A stretch of DNA of 64,000 nt from an uncultured Bacillota bacterium (lineage in GTDB: Bacteria > Bacillota > Clostridia > Lachnospirales > CAG-274): contig CATZZP010000010.1 of assembly GCA_958426775.1 (NCBI GenBank), positions 1 to 64,000 on the forward strand, given 5' to 3'. The notes beneath the pieces are model-generated. The model saw only the letters and a program-made list of their open reading frames with translations. It was not told where the DNA came from and did not search any database. Position 1 is the stretch's first letter. The number at the start of each line of letters is the position of its first letter. Positions 17,070-25,867 of the stretch are shown here, piece after piece. Made by a program: the position numbers and the translations under genes.

Positions 17070-20000
17070 TTAGCTTGCACTTATTTCAACAGGTGCACTG
17101 TAAACCTTAGTACCGTCTGCCTTAACAATATAAGTATAGGCATAAACAGGCGTACCGTCAGTCATATCGGTAACTACTGTTCCGAAAAGCTTATTACCCT
17201 CTGATGTATACTGATTATTATTGTATGCAAGAGCAGAGTAAACTGTAGCACTTTCATCTGTTAAGTAGCTATCATCAATACTGCTTGCAAGACCTGAGGA
17301 TAAGCATATACCAATCTTTTCCGCATTGCCCAGGCAATTTTCATTAATACCGCCGTAAATAAGCACCTCGCTGCCGTTTACTACCTTATCCGCATACATA
17401 AATGCACCCTCTGTATAGCTAACATCAATAGACTTATACCAAAGATTGCTTCTTGTAGGTGTGTAAAGTGTAACCTTGTCGCCTTTATTAACAAGCGTGC
17501 TTAATGTAACCTGACCCTCTGCCGCCGTAAGCACAGGCACATAGGCATCGTTGACCTTAAGAATAAGCTTATCCGAACTGCTTACAGATACGTCAACAGT
17601 TACATTGCATACGCCCGTCTGCTTTGCCGTAAAGGATATAATGCTGTTTGAGTTAGTCTTTGCACCGTACTGCTTATACTGGCTGTAAAGCAATACACCG
17701 CTTCTGTGTACTGTAATACCGCTGTATTCATCGGTATAATCACTTGCAGCCGCATTTGTCAGGTTAAGGTATGAATTATAGTCATCAAAGTTTTCAACAA
17801 AATCAAGCTTAAAGTCAAAAATCAATCTTGAAAGAATAATATTTGCAACACCGCTGTCATCTGTAACAATATCCGTACCAAGATAGATACCTTTATCACC
17901 TACAGCTGTTACATTGTAGGTTTCACCTACTATAAGCTCAAGACCGTTTGCAGAGTAATCCTCAGCATTTACTGTAAGAGTTTCCGTTGCACCCTTCAGG
18001 GTAATTATAACATTTGTATCACCCTCGGCTATACCTGAAACCTCACCCTTAAACAATACCTTTATATCTTCAGGCAGGTCTGCCTTTGTGATTGTAACAT
18101 CCGAAATATAGGTATTGCCTGATATTGCTGTACCAAAGTAAAGAGTTTCCGCAGTATCGGTTGACTTTTTGTAAACAAGAGTACCTCCTACCGTACCTGT
18201 TACTACGGGCTGAGTACACGCTGAATCCGAGTAAAGACCCGCTGTTGTGGCACCCGTTGTATCGGTTACCGTAATTGTGTACATACCCTTTTCAGGTGCC
18301 GTAAAGGAAAATACGGGCTTGCCGGAGGTAAGCTTTGTACCGTAACGAGCTGTACTGTTATAGTACTGGATACCGCTTTGATATACACTTACATCAAAGC
18401 TCTGACCGTCGGCATTTGTATATGTACCTGTGCAGACGCCGTCTGTAAAGGTTTCCGCCGCATTAGTTTCATACATAGCCATAGCCTCGTCACTGCCGAA
18501 GTTTAAGGTCATAGCTACAGGTATTACATGAGATATTGTTATCTCTTTCAGATACATATTACCTGCATCAGGTGTTGCAAAATAAAGCACCTGCGGTGTT
18601 GCATCCGTCTTTTTATATACAAGTCCTTCAGTTGAAGCCCCGGTTGCAACCGCATTTGTACAAGTTGCATCTGTATAAAGACCTATTGTACCGCTGCCTG
18701 TAGCAACCGTTGAGTTTATTGTGTAAACAGCCGCCTCATCAGCTGTAAAGGAGAATATAGGCTTATTTGGTGACGCCTTTGTACCATACTGAATTTGGTT
18801 GTTATAATAAGCTATACCGCTTTCATATACATTTACTGCATAGCTATCTCCGCCTGCATTTGTGTATGTACCAGAGTATACGCCGTCTGTATAGGTTTCA
18901 GCCGCATTTGTAACGTAAAGTGCAAGTGCCTCGTCTGTTGCAAAGTTAAGAGTTACCTCATTTTCAGGCTCAGCCTCCTTGCCCCCTATAGAGTCAAACA
19001 ATGTCTGACCGTATTCGCTCCAATAAGGCTGTTCAACAAGCTCCTTATTTTTAGCTGTAAAGGTTCCGTTTTTATCTATTGTAAAGATATACTCTCCTGA
19101 AACCTCTTCACCATAAGCGGAAACAGGCTGTGATACATACTCTGAAAGAGAAATATTTGCATCCTGCATCCACTTTGCAATAAGTCCTGCCTGAATTACA
19201 CCGCCTGTCTTATTGCTGTGTGTGGCATCGCCCGTATCCATTACAGCATCACCGTAGTCTTTACCGCCTGCAGCATAAGCCGCCTCATACATATCAACCG
19301 TTAACTGATATGCGTCAATATAGAGAACGCCCTTATCCTTGTTTTCCTCGTAAAGCTCTTCACAAGCTGTTACGTAGGCATTATTTTCCGTAAGAAAATC
19401 AACAGTGTCAGCATAATCTGTCATTGTTGCGTCATGGTGAGTTCTTATTTTACCATTGGAGTCATAGTATTCTCTTGCTACAGGTGACACAATTACGGGA
19501 ATTGCACCCTTTGCAAGTGCCTTGTCAATATAATCCTGTAAGTAGCCCTTATAGGTTGCACCGCAATCCCAGGAATAATATGTACTGCCATACTGACCCA
19601 CAAGAGCGGAAGGTGTTTCAACCTTCATACTCTCTACAGGCTTAATTGTAGGAAAGCCCTTGCTTATATCAGCAGGCTTTGTGTCCGCTGTGTAAAGAGG
19701 AACAAATCTCTCCTGATAATAGCTTGCACCGTTTGCACAATCGTTGTGGCCAAACTGCATAAGCAGGTAGTCGCCCTCTTTGATATTTTCAATTATTGTA
19801 TCAAGCTTACCCTCGTTCAGGAATGAGCGTGAGCTTCTGCCGCCTTGTGCATAGTTATTTATCTTTACATAGTCCTCATTAAAGAAAATCTGTAAAAATT
19901 CTCCCCATGAACCGGCTGTAAGAATTTTACCGCCGTTGTAGATACCCTCTGCCGAATAGTCCTTAACGGTTGAGTCACCTGCAAGGTAAACATTAATACC

Positions 20001-22904
20001 TGAGCCGGGTGCTATACTGCCGGGGTTACTTGGGTCATTCCATACACTGCTTACAGTCTTTTCAGTATCAATAATATACTTTGCTTCACCTACTAAACCG
20101 CTTACGGTTACAGGTGTTACAACTGCCATAATATACTTGCCCGCACATTCCATAGGTATCTGGAACTTATTGGTGCTGACTGCTGATTCTGCCTTTAAGA
20201 GTGTTGCACTTTCCAAAATGCTGTCAAGGCTTTCGGAGGAATAACCCTCTTCAAGTGCATACCATGAAATTATAGAGGCATCCTCATCAACCCATTCATC
20301 ACCTAAGGCATAGCTTAAGGTAATAGTTTCGCCGGGGTTAGGCGTGTTAAGGTCGCCGTTTGAAGTCATAGCGGGATTTGTAGTAAACTGCGGTACTGCT
20401 GTTGAATCACCTGTGTAGTATGCAGGGGTCCAACCGTTAGCTATAAACACGTTTTCCACACTGTAGGCTGATAAATCAAGGCTGTCAACAGCACCGTTTA
20501 CCCTGCCTGTAGTATCTATCTCAGTACCGTTGTGGGTTGTGTTATATTCCTTAAGAGTAACGGTTGAAGCTGTAGGCGAAACAGTCATAGAATACCAACC
20601 GTCCTGAACAATCATATCGCTGTTTTCAAGCTGTGTGTTGATAAATGCAACCTTTGCACTGTCGCCCCACATTCTGCCGTAATATCCCGCAGTTACATCT
20701 CTTTCTCCGTTGTAGGAAACATAACAGCCTCTGAAGATATAACCGTCCTCTGCCAAATGGCTTGAAGAGCTTGAATTTGCCGTAATATAGCCTGCCGCCT
20801 CTGTACCGTCATAGCCGCAGAAGTTAATTTCACAGCCGTCAAAAATAACATCTCCGTTACCGAATATAAAGTCTGTCTGACCCTCTATATAACAGTTTTT
20901 ATAATATGCGTCATAGGTAACGTTACAGGTATAAAGGGTATCCTGACTGCCTATAAAGGAACAGTTGTAAAACTCTGTCTTATCCGCATAGTTAACGTAA
21001 GCCGCCGCTCTTTCGGTAGCCTCTCTTGAGTCAACGTTTGTATTTTCTTTTCTGGCTACCTTTATGGATTCAAGTCCGTTTAGCTCAACGCCGTCGTTTA
21101 TTTCCTCTTCGGTTATATACTTGTTGAAGGAGTTTTCAAAGGTAATATTACTTGCTCTGAAGCCCTCTGCAGTTTTATTTGTAATTACTGCCGAACCCCA
21201 GTATTTTACAACATCACCCTTTTCAAACTTATCATAATCGGCATATGGATCATAGTAGCTGTTTACTGCACTGTAGTATTTATATCCGATGCCGTAGTAC
21301 CAGGTAATCTTTGTATTATCCCTTGTACCTCCGTTGCTTTCAAGAGTAATGTCGGGAGCGTTTACAACTACCTGCTCACGGTATACACCGGGGTCAATTT
21401 TTATTGTAACTCTCTCTCCGTCTGCCCTTGTCATATTTTCCGCTGCATTTACAGCGGCCTGTACTGACTTGTATTCCTTGTCACTGCCTACATAGATTGT
21501 ATCCTTATAAGCTATTGCCTTTGGCTCAGCCTTGAGAAGCAAATCTCTTTCAACAGCACCGTCCTTTACAGTTACGTGAGTTGTGGTTGAATAACCGTCA
21601 AGAACGATAGATGCAAGGTAACTGCCGTTTCTTAAAGACACAGTATAGGCATTGTTTGCTACACTGCCCGAATATGTATATTTATCATCAACATTTTCAA
21701 ATGATATTGCAGTTGGTGTTACAGCCAAGGTTTCGTACTGTCCTCTAATATCTGTAAGACCTAAGAATTTACCGCTTACACTGTAGGTAGGTACCGCTGT
21801 TAAAGCAATATCCTTTGTAATGCCTGCCGAGCTGTCATTAGTAACAACAACGCTCTCTGTAAGCTTATAATCATAAGCACCTACAAGGCTTAAAGTATAA
21901 TTTTCGTTTGCTGTAAGTCTTGCTGAGTAGGTTAAAGCCGTAGTGTCTATATCTGCCGTAACCTCCTCATGGCTTGAGGTATCCTCAGGAGTAAACACCA
22001 GCTTCATATCAGCTGAATTATAGCCTGTTGCCAAACCCGATATACTACCTGAAACAACATAGGATATGCTTTTTTCTATTACCAAGTCTGCTGTCTGGCT
22101 CGTCTGTACCGCTACATCTACAAGCCTTGTATCGTTTGAAATACCGTAGCCTATTGCATTAGCACCCGTAAGTGATGCAGAATAGGTATAGTTTGGCTTT
22201 AAGGCTATTGTATAGCTGTTTCCCGTTACATCTGCCGCCTTGCTTTCACCTGTTGTCTTATTTACAAACTTAACGGCATAGCTGCCGAGGTTAAAGCTGT
22301 CGGTAATAGTACCGCTTACCTGAGTGTATGGTACAAACTCCGCACCGTAGCAGAACATTTTTGAGCCTGAAAGTGCAATGTAGTAGGTATAGTCCTTTTC
22401 CACCTCAAGCTCAACGGTTGCCCATGTGGTTGCCTGAGTTACCTTTAACACTCCCGTTATATCGTAATTATCACTACCGCCGGGTACAAATGAGCCTACC
22501 GCCTCACTCACCCCGTCCTTTGTTCTGCTGATATAGCCTACCTTTGATGACGCATTTCCGATATAGACTGTCAGCGTTCCGTCACTTTCTGCCGTAAAAT
22601 CGCAATAGGATTTGTTTTGAGTAACAACAATGCCACCGCTTGCAGAACCGTTTGTGTTAGTGGACCTTACATAGTCCTTGCCGCCGTTACTGCCATATAT
22701 AAACTGTGTTGTAGGGCTGTAGTAGGTAAACCCTATATCACCATAGGTTGCAACACCGCTGGATGTATCGTTGGTAATTGTCCACAAGCCCTGTGTAATT
22801 GTTTCTGCCGCAAAGGCTGACATAGGACATAGGGATACAAGCATTACCACTGCCAGCATAAGAGCAGTAATCCCGGACAGCTTGTGCCTTGATTTGTTTG
22901 TCAT
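17070..22904 (-). CDS. Giant secreted multidomain pectin methylesterase / rhamnogalacturonan acetylesterase
   Basis: Start placed at 22904 (MTNKSRHKL..., AGGAGG upstream), giving 1944 residues with a signal peptide to about 33. N-terminal beta-rich and carboxypeptidase-regulatory-like repeats run to about 470. A pectin methylesterase domain (CE8) covers about 470-825, with GSQDTLYT (near 653), DFIFGNGD with the nucleophile Asp (near 677) and YYGRMWGD (near 743). An SGNH esterase of rhamnogalacturonan-acetylesterase type (CE12) covers about 968-1265, with AGDSTV, GGRSSRSF, FGHNDC and DATHSN. Three related beta modules follow (about 1313, 1465 and 1698), each with a conserved TNAA segment. No dockerin, SLH or sortase signal is visible, so it is probably released. 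It removes methyl and acetyl groups from pectin. Confidence 0.9.
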   Translation of the reverse strand: MTNKSRHKLSGITALMLAVVMLVSLCPMSAFAAETITQGLWTITNDTSSGVATYGDIGFTYYSPTTQFIYGSNGGKDYVRSTNTNGSASGGIVVTQNKSYCDFTAESDGTLTVYIGNASSKVGYISRTKDGVSEAVGSFVPGGSDNYDITGVLKVTQATTWATVELEVEKDYTYYIALSGSKMFCYGAEFVPYTQVSGTITDSFNLGSYAVKFVNKTTGESKAADVTGNSYTIALKPNYTYSASLTGANAIGYGISNDTRLVDVAVQTSQTADLVIEKSISYVVSGSISGLATGYNSADMKLVFTPEDTSSHEEVTADIDTTALTYSARLTANENYTLSLVGAYDYKLTESVVVTNDSSAGITKDIALTAVPTYSVSGKFLGLTDIRGQYETLAVTPTAISFENVDDKYTYSGSVANNAYTVSLRNGSYLASIVLDGYSTTTHVTVKDGAVERDLLLKAEPKAIAYKDTIYVGSDKEYKSVQAAVNAAENMTRADGERVTIKIDPGVYREQVVVNAPDITLESNGGTRDNTKITWYYGIGYKYYSAVNSYYDPYADYDKFEKGDVVKYWGSAVITNKTAEGFRASNITFENSFNKYITEEEINDGVELNGLESIKVARKENTNVDSREATERAAAYVNYADKTEFYNCSFIGSQDTLYTCNVTYDAYYKNCYIEGQTDFIFGNGDVIFDGCEINFCGYDGTEAAGYITANSSSSSHLAEDGYIFRGCYVSYNGERDVTAGYYGRMWGDSAKVAFINTQLENSDMIVQDGWYSMTVSPTASTVTLKEYNTTHNGTEIDTTGRVNGAVDSLDLSAYSVENVFIANGWTPAYYTGDSTAVPQFTTNPAMTSNGDLNTPNPGETITLSYALGDEWVDEDASIISWYALEEGYSSESLDSILESATLLKAESAVSTNKFQIPMECAGKYIMAVVTPVTVSGLVGEAKYIIDTEKTVSSVWNDPSNPGSIAPGSGINVYLAGDSTVKDYSAEGIYNGGKILTAGSWGEFLQIFFNEDYVKINNYAQGGRSSRSFLNEGKLDTIIENIKEGDYLLMQFGHNDCANGASYYQERFVPLYTADTKPADISKGFPTIKPVESMKVETPSALVGQYGSTYYSWDCGATYKGYLQDYIDKALAKGAIPVIVSPVAREYYDSNGKIRTHHDATMTDYADTVDFLTENNAYVTACEELYEENKDKGVLYIDAYQLTVDMYEAAYAAGGKDYGDAVMDTGDATHSNKTGGVIQAGLIAKWMQDANISLSEYVSQPVSAYGEEVSGEYIFTIDKNGTFTAKNKELVEQPYWSEYGQTLFDSIGGKEAEPENEVTLNFATDEALALYVTNAAETYTDGVYSGTYTNAGGDSYAVNVYESGIAYYNNQIQYGTKASPNKPIFSFTADEAAVYTINSTVATGSGTIGLYTDATCTNAVATGASTEGLVYKKTDATPQVLYFATPDAGNMYLKEITISHVIPVAMTLNFGSDEAMAMYETNAAETFTDGVCTGTYTNADGQSFDVSVYQSGIQYYNSTARYGTKLTSGKPVFSFTAPEKGMYTITVTDTTGATTAGLYSDSACTQPVVTGTVGGTLVYKKSTDTAETLYFGTAISGNTYISDVTITKADLPEDIKVLFKGEVSGIAEGDTNVIITLKGATETLTVNAEDYSANGLELIVGETYNVTAVGDKGIYLGTDIVTDDSGVANIILSRLIFDFKLDFVENFDDYNSYLNLTNAAASDYTDEYSGITVHRSGVLLYSQYKQYGAKTNSNSIISFTAKQTGVCNVTVDVSVSSSDKLILKVNDAYVPVLTAAEGQVTLSTLVNKGDKVTLYTPTRSNLWYKSIDVSYTEGAFMYADKVVNGSEVLIYGGINENCLGNAEKIGICLSSGLASSIDDSYLTDESATVYSALAYNNNQYTSEGNKLFGTVVTDMTDGTPVYAYTYIVKADGTKVYSAPVEISAS

Positions 22905-23006
22905 TAAAAAGCCTCCTTTATATTTTTTGTTTGTAGCGGATATAGGCAAGCAAATGCCCCACATTTATGTACAGCAATCACTGCTCGTATACCCTCTTGT
23001 ATTTTC

Positions 23007-23037
23007 AGCTTAAACTATGACATAATGTCAAGGTCAA
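23007..23037 (-). promoter_or_regulatory. MerR-type operator-promoter of the pectinesterase gene
   Basis: On the minus strand a TTGACC -35 box (23032-23037) and a poor TAAGCT -10 (23007-23012) are 19 bp apart, the stretched spacing typical of MerR-activated promoters. The spacer holds a perfect 13-bp dyad TGACAT-A-ATGTCA (23018-23030). The divergent gene encodes a MerR regulator. Confidence 0.65.
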
Positions 23038-23054
23038 GGATATTTTTAATTTTA

Positions 23055-23082
23055 TTGTTATTTTATAATTTTATGATATAAT
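23055..23082 (+). promoter_or_regulatory. Promoter of the MerR-family regulator gene
   Basis: TTGTTA (23055-23060), a 16-bp spacer and TATAAT (23077-23082), 24 bp before the regulator's ATG. The dyad at 23018-23030 is about 25 bp upstream of the -35. Confidence 0.6.
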
Positions 23083-23105
23083 AACTAAAAAGGAGGTTGT
23101 TTTTT

Positions 23106-23942
23106 ATGCTGTATAAGATAAGTGATCTGGCAAAAATATTAGGTGTTACATCAAACACTATCAGGCGATATGAAAATAACGGTTATCTCCATCCCTACAG
23201 AGATGACTCCGATTATCGTTGGTACGGAATTGACGATATAATGCGTACTGCCGCAATAAGGCTGTATAGAAAATGCGGCTTTTCCCACAATGAAATTATG
23301 GATATGCTTAACAGTGACTCTAAAAATGTAATTGATGTATATACCGAAAGACTTAATAAGATAGATGCCGAAATAAACAGATTGAAGCATCTTCGTCACT
23401 GGCTTAAGGATAATGTCAAACTTATGAATACTGTCAGGGATATGGGCGACGGCTATATAATTATGGAATGCCGACCGTTAAAATATGTGCTTTACAGTAT
23501 AAACGGTAAGATTTTAACAGAAAAGGAACGGCTCAATACCATAAATTTGTTTATGTACCATGTCCATGAAGTACAATTGATGTATTTTATAAAAAAAGAT
23601 GAAATAGCTAATCCCTCCTCCGGTATCGGTATGGGTTTAATTATGAAAGAAACAGATATAAGAAGGCTTAACCTTGAAGATAAGATTACACCGGATACCC
23701 CCTTTGTTGAAAACTATCCAAGTAAAAAATGCCTGTTCAGCGTATTTGAATATCCCTCTGCACACCTAAAGAACAGTGATGAGCTGTTCTCTGCAATAAA
23801 CAGCTATAAAGAAAAACCTCTTAATTATATGAAAAGTCAGGGTTATACCGTCGACGGCGATATAACGCTGGTTGTTGCCAACGTTGTCGGTAACTCAACA
23901 GAGCTCTTGTTCTGTATCCCTTTTCAGGATAAGAGCAACTGA
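23106..23942 (+). CDS. MerR-family transcriptional regulator
   Basis: Start at 23106, 9 bp after AGGAGG (a TTG three codons earlier is less likely). The 278 residues open with a MerR winged helix (YKISDLAKILGVTSNTIRRYENNGYL, about 3-28, and WYGIDDI). A dimerisation coiled coil follows (about 80-115), then a C-terminal domain ending in VANVVGNSTELLFCIPF that resembles the effector-binding domains of BmrR-like regulators. It is divergent from the pectinesterase and a MerR-style operator lies between them, so it probably activates that gene in response to a pectin-derived or other small ligand. This is inference from layout; the ligand is unknown. Confidence 0.85.
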   Translation: MLYKISDLAKILGVTSNTIRRYENNGYLHPYRDDSDYRWYGIDDIMRTAAIRLYRKCGFSHNEIMDMLNSDSKNVIDVYTERLNKIDAEINRLKHLRHWLKDNVKLMNTVRDMGDGYIIMECRPLKYVLYSINGKILTEKERLNTINLFMYHVHEVQLMYFIKKDEIANPSSGIGMGLIMKETDIRRLNLEDKITPDTPFVENYPSKKCLFSVFEYPSAHLKNSDELFSAINSYKEKPLNYMKSQGYTVDGDITLVVANVVGNSTELLFCIPFQDKSN

Positions 23943-24080
23943 AAATGACCTGTTTTCTGCTGAAATAATCCTTTTTCCCGCAAAACAAAGTCCTTTTTGC
24001 AGACAACGCCTTTGTAAATACATATAATCAGCCCTTAATATGCACAAGGTCGGTACTGAAATTTAGTATAAACCAAAATA

Positions 24081-24115
24081 AAGCCCTGTTATTCCGCAAA
24101 GGTTTAACAGGGCTT
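24081..24115. terminator. Bidirectional terminator between the MerR gene and vanZ-like gene
   Basis: Perfect 11-bp arms AAGCCCTGTTA/TAACAGGGCTT around a 13-base loop, with AT-rich flanks. It serves the convergent genes. The rest of 23943-24080 shows nothing recognisable. Confidence 0.75.
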
Positions 24116-24118
24116 ATT

Positions 24119-24541
24119 TCATTTCTTTATAATTCTTTTAATAACGCAAAATACTCCTACACCCGTAATACTGCCTAGGTGGTCAAGCCATACATCAAAG
24201 AGCATACCGCTTCTCCCTAAGGAAAACAGCTGTATACTTTCATCAATAACCGAAACAAGAAGACAGATATACAATACAGCAAGTACACTTAAAGCACCTT
24301 TTTTATCGTAAAAAGTAAGGTCAGCGGCACAAAGCAAGGCAAGAAGCATATACTCGGTAAAATGAGCAAGCTTTCTTATCATATGCTCGGTAATTACGCC
24401 CTCACCGAAAATACTGTTAATAAGCTCCGATAAAAAACCGCTTTCCTGCTGTGATATTTCCGCAGGCATTACAGAATGACCCCAGATTAAAGCCACCATA
24501 AGCAGGGTAAGTATAGGAAATATAATTTTCAGCTTTTTCAT
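24119..24541 (-). CDS. VanZ-like membrane protein
   Basis: The 140 residues form four hydrophobic segments with the VanZ family hallmarks: a first helix followed by a WGHSVMP segment, a HMIRKLAHFTEYMLLALL helix with the conserved RK-AHF-EY, and a DESIQLFSLGRSGMLFDVWLDHLGS segment (E-hQ-F--GR---D---D--G). VanZ of enterococci gives low-level teicoplanin resistance, but most family members have unknown roles and are often found near surface polysaccharide genes. It begins directly after the SLH protein gene with no gap, so the two are translationally linked. Confidence 0.9.
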   Translation of the reverse strand: MKKLKIIFPILTLLMVALIWGHSVMPAEISQQESGFLSELINSIFGEGVITEHMIRKLAHFTEYMLLALLCAADLTFYDKKGALSVLAVLYICLLVSVIDESIQLFSLGRSGMLFDVWLDHLGSITGVGVFCVIKRIIKK

Positions 24542-25768
24542 TTAAGCAACTGTCAGACCCGGGAAGAAGGTATCTCTCAGCTTAACTAAATCAGACATAG
24601 CACAATAGCCTACAATAAGGCTTTTAAGCTCTTCCTTTTCAGTAGATTCTAAGGCAAGATATTTATCCATAGCTTCATTAGCCGCAGACTCTACATCATA
24701 GCTGTAATCGTTCTTATAAGCAGTCATGGCATCTGCTATATCCTGAGCAACCTCTTTTTGTGCGTCTGAGGTACAGTTAGGTATTACATATCTGTTTAAG
24801 TTTCTGATAGTACGGTTTATGCTTGTAAGCAAAGCCTCATCAACCTGAACCTCGGCAGTTGTAACCTCTGTAGTTGCCTCTGTTGTAGTAGTGGTTGTAG
24901 TGGGCTTAACAGGCGTAGTTGAACTGTCCTTAGTTGTTGTTTCTGTAGTTGCTTCTGTTGTAACAGCATTTGTGGTTGCCTCTGTTGTAGTTGTTGTATC
25001 ATCTTTTTTATCAGAGGAGCTTGAACTGCTGCCGCCACCGCCGCCGGTAGTAGTTTTCTTAGTTGTTGTTTCTGTTTCTGTAGTAGCCTCGCTTGTACTT
25101 TCAGCAGAGGTTGTTGCTTGGGTATCCTCTTTTACAAAATCTGCAAGAGCAAGACAAAGCTCACCTCTTGTAATATTCTGTGTAGCACGGAAAGTATTGT
25201 TTTCCTCTAAGGTAAAAAGACCTGCATTAATAGCAGCATCTACATAGCTTTTTGCCCAAGGTGCCACTGTATCACTTATTACAACCTCTTTTTCAGCATC
25301 CTTTGCATTAGTAAGAAGTGTTAAAACAACACATGCCTGCTGACGGGTAAAGTTGTCCTTAGGACGGAAGGTATTATCACCAAAACCGCTAATATAGCCC
25401 ATCTGCTGTGCTGTTCTTACATCCTGGTAGAACCATGCACTTTTATTGCTGTTATCAGAAAAGTCTGTTGTAGCAAGCTTTTCATTTACGGTAAAATTAA
25501 AAACCTGGTTAATAATTCTTACAAGCTCTGCTCTTGTAACAAAGCCGTCAGGACGGAAGGTGCCGTCCTCATAGCCTGCAAGGCAACCGTTTTCGTACAT
25601 TTTTAAAATAGCCTCACCCTGTGGAGTATCAAGCTTCACATCAGAAAACGGAACCGTTTCTGCTGCGGTAGCAGGGCTTTCAGGCACTGATGTATCAGCC
25701 GCCATAGTAGGTATTGCCACACTTACAGCCATAACAGCTGCAAGAAAGGTACTTAAAATTTTTTTCAT
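24542..25768 (-). CDS. SLH-domain surface protein with Thr-rich linker
   Basis: Start taken at 25768 (MKKILSTFL..., GGAGG upstream), giving 408 residues. A signal peptide ends at about 24 (AMA). Three SLH repeats follow (about 38-90, 97-150, 165-215), each with an F[RT]P or FRA-T-R motif; they bind pyruvylated secondary wall polymer and anchor the protein to the wall. A long linker (about 220-305) is almost entirely Thr, Ser, Glu and Ala with a poly-Gly/Ser block, probably glycosylated. A C-terminal helical domain of about 90 residues has no recognised function. It lies upstream of the VanZ-like gene and downstream of the dockerin-like protein gene. Confidence 0.9.
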   Translation of the reverse strand: MKKILSTFLAAVMAVSVAIPTMAADTSVPESPATAAETVPFSDVKLDTPQGEAILKMYENGCLAGYEDGTFRPDGFVTRAELVRIINQVFNFTVNEKLATTDFSDNSNKSAWFYQDVRTAQQMGYISGFGDNTFRPKDNFTRQQACVVLTLLTNAKDAEKEVVISDTVAPWAKSYVDAAINAGLFTLEENNTFRATQNITRGELCLALADFVKEDTQATTSAESTSEATTETETTTKKTTTGGGGGSSSSSSDKKDDTTTTTEATTNAVTTEATTETTTKDSSTTPVKPTTTTTTTEATTEVTTAEVQVDEALLTSINRTIRNLNRYVIPNCTSDAQKEVAQDIADAMTAYKNDYSYDVESAANEAMDKYLALESTEKEELKSLIVGYCAMSDLVKLRDTFFPGLTVA

Positions 25769-25807
25769 TTTAATTCCTCCGTTATTTTGCATATATTTTT
25801 AAATACA

Positions 25808-25839
25808 AATATTGCCCTATGAAAGCATAGGGCAATATT
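25808..25839 (-). terminator. Perfect hairpin between dockerin-like and SLH genes
   Basis: Fourteen-base perfect arms (25808-25821 and 25826-25839) around a 4-base loop. The T tract on the minus strand is poor, so it may be a partial terminator or an mRNA-stabilising hairpin that sets different levels for the flanking genes. Confidence 0.65.
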
Positions 25840-25867
25840 GAATTTACATATAATAAGCTGTAAGTAA

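Noticed and set aside
24870..25110. DNA repeat or microsatellite array
   Set aside because: The ACA/ACT-type repetition simply encodes the Thr-rich linker of the SLH protein.
24891..25247. Plus-strand frame of 118 residues opposite the SLH protein
   Set aside because: It is the antisense of the Thr-rich linker, giving a Val-rich low-complexity translation; no start signals were seen.
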